NCBI GenBank assembly: GCA_963628435.1
Contig: CAVGEY010000013.1
Span: 1-64,000 of the forward strand
From: CAKSQF01 sp963628435
Lineage (GTDB): Bacteria > Bacillota > Clostridia > Oscillospirales > CAG-272
DNA: 64,000 nt
Direction: 5' to 3'
Shown piece after piece: positions 16,639 to 25,400 of the stretch. Positions within the stretch are counted from its first letter, which is position 1. The number at the start of each line of letters is the position of its first letter. A program made the position numbers and the translations under genes. The notes beneath the pieces were generated by a model. It saw only the letters and a program-made list of their open reading frames with translations, ran no database searches and was not told the DNA's origin.

Positions 16639-19428
16639 ATGTCAAAGGACTATACGCAGTCACTTAATCTGCCGCAGACCGAATTTCCCATGAGAGCAAA
16701 CCTTCCGGCACGTGAGCCCGAAATGCTTGAGTCATGGAAAAAAATCGATCTGTACAATCTTATCAATAAGAAAAATGCCGATAAGCCGATGTTTGAACTT
16801 CATGACGGCCCTCCTTTTTCGAACAATAACATTCACATGGGAACGGCAATGAATAAAATTCTCAAGGATTTTATAAACCGCTCGAAAATGATGAGAGGAT
16901 ATAAGGTTCCGTATACTCCGGGATGGGATAACCACGGCATGCCGATTGAATCGGCGATTATCAAGCAGAATAAACTTGACCGTAAAAAAATGTCGGTACC
17001 CGAATTCAGACGCGCCTGCCACGCTTTCGCGCAGAAATATGTAGATATTCAGATGGAATCGTTTAAGCGCCTCGGTGTACTCGGCGATTGGGAACATCCG
17101 TATACAACAATGGCTCCGTGGTTTGAGGCAAGAGAGCTGAAGGTGTTCGGCGAAATGTTCAAGAAGGGCTATATATACAGGGGAATGAAGCCTGTTTATT
17201 GGTGTCCCTACGATGAAACCGCGCTTGCCGAAGCCGAGATTGAGTACAGCGAAGACGAATGTACCTCGGTCTATGTGAAATTCCGCGTAAATGATGATAA
17301 GGGACTGCTCGGAAATGTCTGCGATTTGTCGAAAACATATTTTATTATATGGACAACAACAATATGGACACTTCCCGGAAACCTTGCCATTGCGGTAAAT
17401 CCCAAAGAAGATTATGCGGTTGTAAAGGCAAACGGTGAATTTTATATTGTCGCAAACGCACTTGCCGAAGCGACAATGAGCGCGGGCGGTGTTTCCGACT
17501 ATGAGATTGTCGCAAACTTCAAGGGCAAAGAACTCGAATTCGTAACCGCCGATCACCCGTTCCTTGATCGTGTTGTTCCGATAGTAAATGCCGACTATGT
17601 TACAATGGACAGCGGTACAGGCTGCGTTCATACGGCAGGCGGATTCGGCGCAGATGACTATGTGACCTGCCGCAGATATAATATTGATATAATCGTACCC
17701 GTCGATGACAGAGGTTTCCAGACGGAAGATGCCGGAAAGTATGCGGGAATGCGCTACGATAAGTCAAATGAGGCCATACTTGCCGACCTTACCGAGAGCG
17801 GCGCGCTTTTCGCGTCCGCTAAAATGATTCACCAGTATCCGCATTGCTGGAGATGTAAAAATCCGATAATTTACCGTGCGACACCTCAGTGGTTCTGTTC
17901 GGTCGACGCATTTAAGGAAGATGCCGTAAAGGCGTGCGATGATGTCGACTGGATTCCCGAATGGGGCGGCGACAGAATGGTTCAGATGATTCGCGGCAGA
18001 GCCGACTGGTGCATCTCGCGTCAGCGTCATTGGGGACTCCCGATTCCCGTTTTCTACTGTGAATCATGCGGAGAGCCGATTTGCAACGATGATACGATAA
18101 ATAAGCTCTCAAAACTTTTCGGAGAAAACGGAAGCAATGTTTGGTTTGAAAAATCACCCGAGGAACTGCTCCCCGATGGATTTGTATGCCCGAAATGCGG
18201 CGGAAAATCATTTGTCAAGGACAGCAATACTCTCGACGGATGGTTTGATTCCGGCTCCTCTCATTTTGCGGTTCTCGAAAATAAAGAGGGACATAAATGG
18301 CCCGCGGATTTGTATCTTGAAGGTGCCGACCAGTACAGAGGCTGGTTCCAGTCCTCTCTGCTCTGTGCCGTAGGCTCAAAGGGACAGGGCGCGCCTTATA
18401 AGCAGGTGCTTACTCACGGCTGGGTAGTTGACGGCAAGGGAGAAGCAATGCATAAATCCAAAGGCAATACGGTGCTCCCCGATGATATGGTAAAAAAATA
18501 CGGCGCCGATATTGTCAGACTGTGGGTAGCATCATCCGATTACAGGATGGATGTCCGCTGCTCGGATGTTATATTCAAACAGCTCTCCGAGTCTTACCGT
18601 AAGATAAGAAATACCGCTCGTATCCTTCTCGCAAATCTCGGTGATTTCAATCCGGATACCGATATGGTAGAACTTGACGAAATGTACGACATCGACAGAT
18701 GGATTGTTTCGAGAGTCAACTCTTTTGTAAAGACCGCGCTTAATGGATATGACGATTACGAGTTCCATGTAATATGCCAGCTGCTGAACAATTTCTGCAC
18801 AACCGATCTTTCAAAGCTTTATATCGATATAACCAAAGACCGCACCTATGTCGAGGCTGCGGGAAGTAAGGCAAGACGCAGCGCACAGAGCGCAATGTAT
18901 ATTGTCCTTTCCGAAATGACACGTATAATCGCTCCGATTCTGTCATTCACCGCGGATGAAATATGGAAGGCAATGCCGCATACAAAAGCGGATGATGCCG
19001 AAAACGTAATGCTCAATCAGATGCCCGTCTATGACGAAAAGCTTGCATCGCCCGATGCCGAAAAGAAGTACGCCGAACTGTTTGAACTGCGTGATACCGT
19101 GCTGAAAGCACTCGAACTTGCAAGAAACGATAAGAAAATCGGTAAATCTCTTGACGCAAAACTTAAGATTTTCGCCGATGAAAATACGGCAAATTATCTT
19201 AATTCGTTCGGCGATGACCTGAAGACCGTGTTTATCGTGTCGGGTGTTGAAGTCAGCACCGAAAAGGCTGATGACGGCGCATATTCCGAGGAGGACAGTC
19301 CGATTTCGGTTGTTGTAGAGCCTGCGGACGGAAGGAAGTGCGACCGTTGCTGGAGCTATGTTGAAAACGGCGTTGAAGACGGGGACGGTTTCGTATGCAA
19401 GAGATGCGCAAAAATTCTCGGACTCTGA
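16639..19428 (+). CDS. ileS: Isoleucyl-tRNA synthetase
   Basis: Charges tRNA-Ile with isoleucine and edits valine. The 929-residue class I enzyme has a HIGH-type motif NIHMG near residue 65, the CP1 editing domain, the W-rich WCISRQRHWGLPIPVFYC segment, a KMSKS variant MHKSKG near residue 604, and a C-terminal zinc knuckle CDRCW...CKRC, the bacterial form. RBS AAAGGAG precedes ATG 16639. Many Firmicutes control ileS by a T-box; only 41 bases separate it from divIVA and no T-box is present, so it is probably expressed simply as part of the division operon. The 3' end overlaps lspA by 34 bases. Confidence 0.98.
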   Translation: MSKDYTQSLNLPQTEFPMRANLPAREPEMLESWKKIDLYNLINKKNADKPMFELHDGPPFSNNNIHMGTAMNKILKDFINRSKMMRGYKVPYTPGWDNHGMPIESAIIKQNKLDRKKMSVPEFRRACHAFAQKYVDIQMESFKRLGVLGDWEHPYTTMAPWFEARELKVFGEMFKKGYIYRGMKPVYWCPYDETALAEAEIEYSEDECTSVYVKFRVNDDKGLLGNVCDLSKTYFIIWTTTIWTLPGNLAIAVNPKEDYAVVKANGEFYIVANALAEATMSAGGVSDYEIVANFKGKELEFVTADHPFLDRVVPIVNADYVTMDSGTGCVHTAGGFGADDYVTCRRYNIDIIVPVDDRGFQTEDAGKYAGMRYDKSNEAILADLTESGALFASAKMIHQYPHCWRCKNPIIYRATPQWFCSVDAFKEDAVKACDDVDWIPEWGGDRMVQMIRGRADWCISRQRHWGLPIPVFYCESCGEPICNDDTINKLSKLFGENGSNVWFEKSPEELLPDGFVCPKCGGKSFVKDSNTLDGWFDSGSSHFAVLENKEGHKWPADLYLEGADQYRGWFQSSLLCAVGSKGQGAPYKQVLTHGWVVDGKGEAMHKSKGNTVLPDDMVKKYGADIVRLWVASSDYRMDVRCSDVIFKQLSESYRKIRNTARILLANLGDFNPDTDMVELDEMYDIDRWIVSRVNSFVKTALNGYDDYEFHVICQLLNNFCTTDLSKLYIDITKDRTYVEAAGSKARRSAQSAMYIVLSEMTRIIAPILSFTADEIWKAMPHTKADDAENVMLNQMPVYDEKLASPDAEKKYAELFELRDTVLKALELARNDKKIGKSLDAKLKIFADENTANYLNSFGDDLKTVFIVSGVEVSTEKADDGAYSEEDSPISVVVEPADGRKCDRCWSYVENGVEDGDGFVCKRCAKILGL

Positions 19429-19967
19429 GAGCGGTGCTGCTCTTTTCGGTTATGACCGGCGTTGTTCTGCTCGATCAGATTTCAAAAATGCTGATTGTAA
19501 AGTATATGGAGATCGGGCAGAGCATACCGCTCATTTCCGGAGTTCTTAATTTTACATATATTACCAACGACGGCGCGGCGATGGGTCTGTTTTCGGACTG
19601 CAGATGGCTGTTTATGATTCTCGCGCCGGTCGCGGTAGTGGCTATCGTTGTCTATGTAATGGTCTCGAAATATGTCGGTACGCTCTATACACTCTCGCTT
19701 TCGATGATTGCCGGCGGCGGAATCGGAAATATGATTGACAGAACATTCAACGGCGAGTTCGGCAAAGGCGTGGTAGTCGATTTCATAGATTTCTGCGCGT
19801 TTCCCGAAATTTGGAGATATACATTCAATGTCGCCGATATTTTTGTCTGTGTGGGATCCGGACTTTTGATTCTCACCATAATCATTGAAGCCGTTCGTGA
19901 GGCTAAAACTTCGAAGGTCGAGAATACCGCAAACGAAGCAAATGGCAAAGAAGAAAACGGTAATTAA
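19395..19967 (+). CDS. lspA: Lipoprotein signal peptidase
   Basis: Signal peptidase II cleaves diacylglyceryl-modified prolipoproteins before the lipobox cysteine. The protein has four membrane helices and the conserved LLDQISK, TNDGAAMG, AGGGIGNMIDR, VVDFIDF and FNVADIF motifs; the Asp in MIDR and the Asp in NVADI are the catalytic pair. The 190-residue protein has a hydrophilic, Asn/Glu/Lys-rich tail longer than usual. It overlaps ileS by 34 bases; ATG 19404 is an alternative start. The lipoproteins at 30545 and 45283 are likely substrates. Confidence 0.97.
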   Translation: MQEMRKNSRTLRAVLLFSVMTGVVLLDQISKMLIVKYMEIGQSIPLISGVLNFTYITNDGAAMGLFSDCRWLFMILAPVAVVAIVVYVMVSKYVGTLYTLSLSMIAGGGIGNMIDRTFNGEFGKGVVVDFIDFCAFPEIWRYTFNVADIFVCVGSGLLILTIIIEAVREAKTSKVENTANEANGKEENGN

Positions 19968-19976
19968 GGTGCGGTT

Positions 19977-20900
19977 ATGATATTTACACCCGAAAATTGC
20001 GATATCGGAAAAAGAATCGATTTGTTTACGGCGGAGCAGTGTGAACTCACACGCTCCGCCATTCAAAAATTGATTGACGGCGGCAGCCTGATTGTCAATG
20101 GTAAAGCCGTTGAGAAAAATTATAAACTCAGAATCGGAGATGTGGTCGCACTTTCGGTCCCCGAACCGAAGCAGTGTGACGTTGTTGCTCAGGATATCCC
20201 GATTGACATTGTATATGAAGATAACGATATTATCGTTGTGAATAAGCCGAAGGGAATGGTCGTTCATCCGGCTCCCGGAAATCCCGACGGCACGCTTGTC
20301 AATGCACTGCTTTTTCACTGTAAGGGCAGACTTTCGGGGATAAACGGCGTTATAAGACCGGGTATTGTTCACCGCATAGATAAAGACACAAGCGGGCTCT
20401 TGATTGTCGCAAAGAATGACGCGGCCCATATCGGACTTGCAAAGCAAATATCGGTTCATGATTTTTACAGAGAATATCAGGCGGTATGCGTCGGAAATCC
20501 GAAAAAAGACAGCGGAGATATAAATGCGCCGATAGGGAGAAACCCGACAGACCGAAAAAAGATGGCGGTTGTTGCGGACGGCAGGGAAGCACTCACCCAT
20601 TATTTTACAATAACGAGATATGAGGGTTTTTGCCATTTGAAACTTGTTCTTGAAACCGGCCGTACTCATCAAATAAGAGTTCACATGTCGTCAATCGGAC
20701 ATCCGCTTTTCTGCGATGAAATTTACGGCGCGGGACATACTCTTCTTGAAAAAAGAATGGCGGAAGAGGTAAGAGGACAGTGCCTGCACGCAAAAAAAAT
20801 CGGATTTGTGCATCCGATTACAGGGGAAAATATGTTTTTCGACAGTAACCTCCCCGATTATTTCGAAAATGTTCTCAAACGGCTTGACGGAGGCAGATAA
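19977..20900 (+). CDS. rluD: 23S rRNA pseudouridine synthase, RluD family
   Basis: A 307-residue RluA-superfamily enzyme with an N-terminal S4 domain (about residues 13-75, SAIQKLIDGGSLIVNGK), the catalytic HRIDKDTSG motif (Asp135) and GRTHQIRVHM. The S4 domain and length match RluD, which modifies helix 69 of 23S rRNA. ATG 19977 follows AAGGTG, 9 bases after lspA. The lspA-rluD order is widespread among bacteria. Confidence 0.95.
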   Translation: MIFTPENCDIGKRIDLFTAEQCELTRSAIQKLIDGGSLIVNGKAVEKNYKLRIGDVVALSVPEPKQCDVVAQDIPIDIVYEDNDIIVVNKPKGMVVHPAPGNPDGTLVNALLFHCKGRLSGINGVIRPGIVHRIDKDTSGLLIVAKNDAAHIGLAKQISVHDFYREYQAVCVGNPKKDSGDINAPIGRNPTDRKKMAVVADGREALTHYFTITRYEGFCHLKLVLETGRTHQIRVHMSSIGHPLFCDEIYGAGHTLLEKRMAEEVRGQCLHAKKIGFVHPITGENMFFDSNLPDYFENVLKRLDGGR

Positions 20901-20901
20901 C

Positions 20902-21723
20902 TTGAAAATATTCGATACGCACGCCCATTATGACGATGAAAAATTCATGTCCGATGATGTCGATAAACTTCTTTCCGGAATGTTCGACCGAAATATTGCC
21001 GCAATAACCGGCGCCGCCGTCAATCTCGCGACATCGGAAAAACAAATCGAATTTGCCGAAAAGCATCCCGAATTTTATGCGGCAGTCGGCGTACATCCCG
21101 AAAATATATACGACGAAGGCGAAATCGAGGATACGCTTTCACGGCTTGAGAAACTTCTGCATCACCCTAAGGTTGTTGCAATCGGCGAAATCGGTCTTGA
21201 TTATTATTGGGAGCAGAATCCGCCGCGTGAGATTCAAAAAGAATGGTTTCGCGCGCAGCTTGAACTGGCGGAAAAAACAGGCTTTCCCGTTATTATTCAT
21301 GACAGAGAAGCACACGGGGATGTTTTCGATATTCTGTCCGAATATAAAAATATAAGCGGCGTTCTTCATTCCTGTTCCGCAAGCAGGGAAACGGTTGCGG
21401 AACTTTTGAAACGCGGATTTTATGTGTCCTTCTCGGGCGTGATTACCTATAAAAACGCTACAAGACTTGCCGATGTTGTCCGCTCTGTCCCGTCAGACCG
21501 AATACTTGTGGAAACCGATTGCCCGTACCTTTCACCTGTTCCGATGCGCGGAAAGACCAATCGTTCGGAGTATGTAGAATATACACTCAGAAAAGCGGCG
21601 GAGATTCGCGGAGAAGATCCCGAGAAACTTGCCGTGCAGACAACCGAAAACGCAATGCGGTTTTTCGGAATAGAGAAAATCGGAGAAAATCCGATAAAGC
21701 CGGACAAATTTAAGCAAAAATAA
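20902..21723 (+). CDS. tatD: TatD-family metal-dependent deoxyribonuclease
   Basis: A TIM-barrel metallohydrolase with 3'-5' DNase activity known in the family. Metal ligands are visible: HxH in DTHAHYDDEKF, Glu in GEIGLDYYW, His in PVIIHDREAH, His in GVLHSCS and Asp in LVETDCPYL. The correct start is a TTG at 20902, one base after the rluD stop, with GGAGG at 20889-20893; translation from there gives 273 residues and begins exactly at the conserved barrel. The longer frame from 20806 would lie inside rluD. Last gene of the operon, followed by a terminator. Confidence 0.95.
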   Translation: MKIFDTHAHYDDEKFMSDDVDKLLSGMFDRNIAAITGAAVNLATSEKQIEFAEKHPEFYAAVGVHPENIYDEGEIEDTLSRLEKLLHHPKVVAIGEIGLDYYWEQNPPREIQKEWFRAQLELAEKTGFPVIIHDREAHGDVFDILSEYKNISGVLHSCSASRETVAELLKRGFYVSFSGVITYKNATRLADVVRSVPSDRILVETDCPYLSPVPMRGKTNRSEYVEYTLRKAAEIRGEDPEKLAVQTTENAMRFFGIEKIGENPIKPDKFKQK

Positions 21724-21724
21724 A

Positions 21725-21757
21725 AGGATCGCCCGAGGGCGATCCTAAATATTTTTA
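21725..21757. terminator. Bidirectional terminator between tatD and rpsT
   Basis: A 10-bp stem AGGATCGCCC (21725-21734) pairs with 21737-21746 around a minimal loop, then a T-rich stretch; A residues in front provide a U-tract for the opposite strand. It separates the converging division operon and rpsT. Confidence 0.85.
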
Positions 21758-21770
21758 TCGGTATAATCAG

Positions 21771-22037
21771 TCAGGCACCGACATTGTTGAGCATAAGCGT
21801 GAAACGGCTCTTTTTTCTTGCAGCCGTGTTTTTGTGGATTATACCCTTCGCGGCGGCCTGATCAACCTTCTTTACAGCAGCTTTGTAAAGATTTGCGGCA
21901 GCGTCTTTGTCACCGGCAGCAACGGCAGCCTGATACTTTTTGATCGTTGTCTTGTATTCGGACTTGAACATCCTGTTGCGAAGCGCCTTGTCTTCGGAAA
22001 CTCTTACGCGCTTTTTTGCGGATTTGATATTCGGCAA
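21771..22037 (-). CDS. rpsT: 30S ribosomal protein S20
   Basis: S20 binds 16S rRNA in the small subunit body. The 88-residue protein is very basic and begins with the family start (M)PNIKSAKKRV. The start is a TTG at 22037 with a perfect AAGGAGG eight bases upstream; the GTG at 22046 overlaps the ribosome site and would add three residues. E. coli rpsT also uses UUG and is translationally autoregulated, so control may be similar here (inference). Monocistronic. Confidence 0.97.
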   Translation of the reverse strand: MPNIKSAKKRVRVSEDKALRNRMFKSEYKTTIKKYQAAVAAGDKDAAANLYKAAVKKVDQAAAKGIIHKNTAARKKSRFTLMLNNVGA

Positions 22038-22182
22038 TTTGTACACCTCCTTGTGTGGAATGCTCTTTCATACTCTGGTATTTTATCATATGTTTTCGAA
22101 AAAAGCAATACTTTTTTCAAAAAAATATATAAAAATAAAGAAATTTTTTTTAATCCGAGAGAAAAAAATAAGATAAATCTCT

Positions 22183-22211
22183 TGACAGAGCAATCTTTTT
22201 GTGATAAAATA
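22183..22211 (+). promoter_or_regulatory. Strong promoter of rpoBC
   Basis: TTGACA (22183-22188), 17 bases, and an extended -10 TGA-TAAAAT (hexamer 22206-22211). The predicted start near 22218 leaves a leader of about 265 nt before rpoB. Confidence 0.85.
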
Positions 22212-22217
22212 ATCGAT

Positions 22218-22484
22218 ACATAAAATCGGTTGATATGCCGTGAAAAATAAAGATTTTCCGACTTTGCCGGTAAAACGGCACAAAGTCTGCTTTATTTTCA
22301 ATAAAAAATCAATATTTGTATATTTTTTGATCATACCGTGATTTGGTTGATCTCAAGTGTAACGGCCACCGTTTCCCGCTTATGATTCGGCTTTAACCAG
22401 AATGCCGCAGGGGTAGGAAAACGATCGGGACACCTGAATTATTCAAATCGGGTATGGTCGTTTGTTTTGAATGGAGGATTGCAT
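22218..22484 (+). promoter_or_regulatory. Long 5' leader of rpoBC with potential RNA structure
   Basis: No gene fits here. A hairpin at 22260-22287 (7 bp plus 3 bp with a small bulge) is followed by a T-rich stretch and could act as an attenuator. From about 22335 to 22445 the base composition changes to GC-richer sequence with several complementary blocks, for example AACGG...CCGTT, CGGC...GCCG and TCCCG...CGGGA. I do not recognise a known riboswitch or L10-type leader. Regulatory function is inference. Confidence 0.45.
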
Positions 22485-25400
22485 ATGGTCAGCCCAGTGA
22501 AGCTCGGTAAAACCGAACGAATGAGTTTCCACCAAATTGACGACATTCTCGAGATGCCCGATTTGCTCGAAGTTCAGAAGAAATCCTACAAATGGTTTCT
22601 CGATAAAGGACTTCGCGAAGTATTGAAGGACGTTTCTCCCATCGTTGATTATTCGGGAAATATTTCGATTGAATTTCTCGACTATTCGCTTGATACCGCT
22701 CCCAAATATCCCGAAGAGGAATGCAAAGAAAGAGACGTAAACTATGAAGCACCGCTTCATGTAAAAGTTCGGCTCCACAACAAAAATACCGATGAAGTAA
22801 TTGTCAAAGACGTTTATGTCGGCAATTTCCCGCTTATGACCGAAAACGGCACATTTGTTATCAACGGCGCCGAACGTGTTATAGTTTCGCAGATTGTAAG
22901 ATCTCCCGGAATGTATTATGATTCGGCAATAGATAAATCGGGAAAACGCGTTTATACCGCAACCGTAATTCCGTACCGCGGCGCATGGCTCGAATATGAA
23001 ACCGATGCGAACGACGTGTTCGGCGTCCGTATCGATAAGAACCGCAAAATTCCGGTTACCATATTCCTGAGAGCTCTCGGACTCGGCGAAGATAGGGCAA
23101 TAACCGATCTTTTCGGCGAAGATATAAAGATTAAGAATACTCTCGAAAAAGACGGAATGAATGCCGAAGCACAGAAAAACGGCTCAACCGCCGAAGAAGA
23201 GGCACTTAAAGAAATTTACCGTAAACTTCGCCCGGGTGAACCTCCGCTTGTCGAATCGGCACAGACGCTGATACACAATATGTTCTTCGATCCCAAGCGT
23301 TATGACCTTGCTCCCGTCGGAAGATTCAAGTTCAATAAGAAAATGAGCCTTGCCGGAAGAATCGAGGGCAAAACTCTTACAAGACCTGCTTTTTCGGTTA
23401 CCGGAGAATATCTTTACGATGAAGGAACGGTTATAACTTCCGAAATCGCAAAAGATATTGATTTCAAAGGTGCAAATGAAGTCTATGTCTCGGTTGAAGA
23501 AGGTACTCAGGAACTTAAGGTATTTTCAAACGGTACCGTATATCCCGAAGCGGTTCTCGGATATGATCTTAAGGAAATCGGCATAAATGAAAAAGTCGAT
23601 TATGAAAAACTTTCAAAGATTATAGAAGATTTCGGCGATCAGGGCAAAGAGGCTGTGATTGCCGAATGTGAAAGACAGATTGACCTGCTTGTTCCGAAGC
23701 ATATAACCAAATCCGATATATATGCGTCAATCAACTATCTTATCTGCCTGTCGCATGACTGCGGTAATATCGATGATATCGACCATCTCGGAAACCGCCG
23801 TCTGCGTTCGGTCGGCGAACTTCTTCAGAATCAGCTCCGTATCGGATTCACCCGTATGGATAAGATTGTCAAGGAGAGAATGACCGTTCAGGACAGCGAA
23901 TCGCTCTCACCCGAAAATCTTATAAATATCCGCCCGATTACAACGGCAATCCGTGATTTCTTCGGTTCTTCACCGCTTTCGCAGTTCATGGACCAGAACA
24001 ACCCGCTTGCCGAACTTACTCATAAACGCCGTCTGTCGGCGCTCGGCCCCGGCGGTCTGTCGCGTGACCGCGCTTCGTTCGAAGTCCGTGACGTTCATTA
24101 TACTCATTACGGACGTATGTGTCCTATCGAGACACCCGAAGGTCCTAATATCGGACTTATATCCTATCTCGCATCCTATGCCAGAATCAATGATTACGGC
24201 TTTATTGAGGCTCCCTTCCGCAGAATAGATAAAACAACCGGACAGGTTACCAATGAGGTTGTCTATATGACTGCCGATGTTGAAGATAACTATGTTGTTG
24301 CACAGGCGAACGAGCCTCTTGATGAAAACAACCGCTTCGTAAACCGTAAGGTCGCATCCCGCCACCGTAACGAAATTCTTGAAGTTGACGCGTCAAAGCC
24401 CGACTTTATGGATGTATCCCCGCGAATGGTTGTGTCTGTCGCAACTTCTTTCATTCCTTTCCTTGACCACGATGACAACGCCCGCGCACTTATGGGATCG
24501 AACATGCAGAAGCAGGCAGTCCCGCTGATGGTGAACGAAGCTCCTATCGTCGCAACCGGTATCGAACATAAAGCCGCCGTCGACTCGGGAGTTGTTGTCG
24601 TTGCCAGAAACTCCGGTACTGTTCAGCGTGTTACCGCCGATCAGATTGTCATTAAAACAGATGACGGCAAGACCGACGCCTACACTCTTCTTAAATTCAA
24701 ACGTTCCAACCAGGGTACATGTATCAACCAGCGTCCGATTGTAGACGAGGGCGAATATGTAAATAAAGGCGATGTTATTGCCGACGGCCCCGCAACAGAT
24801 CACGGCGAGATTTCGCTCGGAAAGAACCCGCTTATCGGATTTATGACATGGGAAGGTTATAACTACGAGGACGCGGTCCTTCTTAATGAAAGACTTGTAC
24901 GCGATGACGTATATACCTCCATTCATATTGAAGAATATTCCCATGAAGCCCGTGATACGAAACTCGGTCCGGAAGAGATAACACGTGAAATCCCGAATGT
25001 CGGCGAAGATGCCAAGAAGGATCTTGATGCCGACGGTATCGTGCGTAAGGGAAGCGAAGTCCGCGCAGGCGATATCCTTGTCGGTAAGGTAACTCCCAAA
25101 GGAGAAACCGAACTCACCGCAGAAGAAAGACTTCTCCGTGCGATTTTCGGTGAAAAGGCAAGAGAAGTCCGCGATACATCGCTCAGACTGCCTCACGGCG
25201 AATCGGGTATCGTTGTCGATATCAAGATATTCTCGCGTGAAAACGGCGACAGCGATCTCGCGCCCGGCGTAAATAAAGTCGTACGCGTCTATATCGCACA
25301 GAAACGTAAGATTTCGGTCGGAGATAAAATGGCGGGCCGCCACGGAAATAAAGGTGTCGTTTCGAGAATACTTCCTCCCGAAGATATGCCTTTCCTTCCC

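Noticed and set aside
15710..16663. Long minus-strand frame of 317 codons opposite divIVA
   Set aside because: Composition (Phe/Ile/Cys/Arg-rich) is typical of antisense of Glu/Lys-rich coiled coil; divIVA is unmistakable.
19482..20684. Minus-strand frame of 400 codons opposite lspA and rluD
   Set aside because: Both plus-strand genes carry full family motifs; the antisense frame has none.
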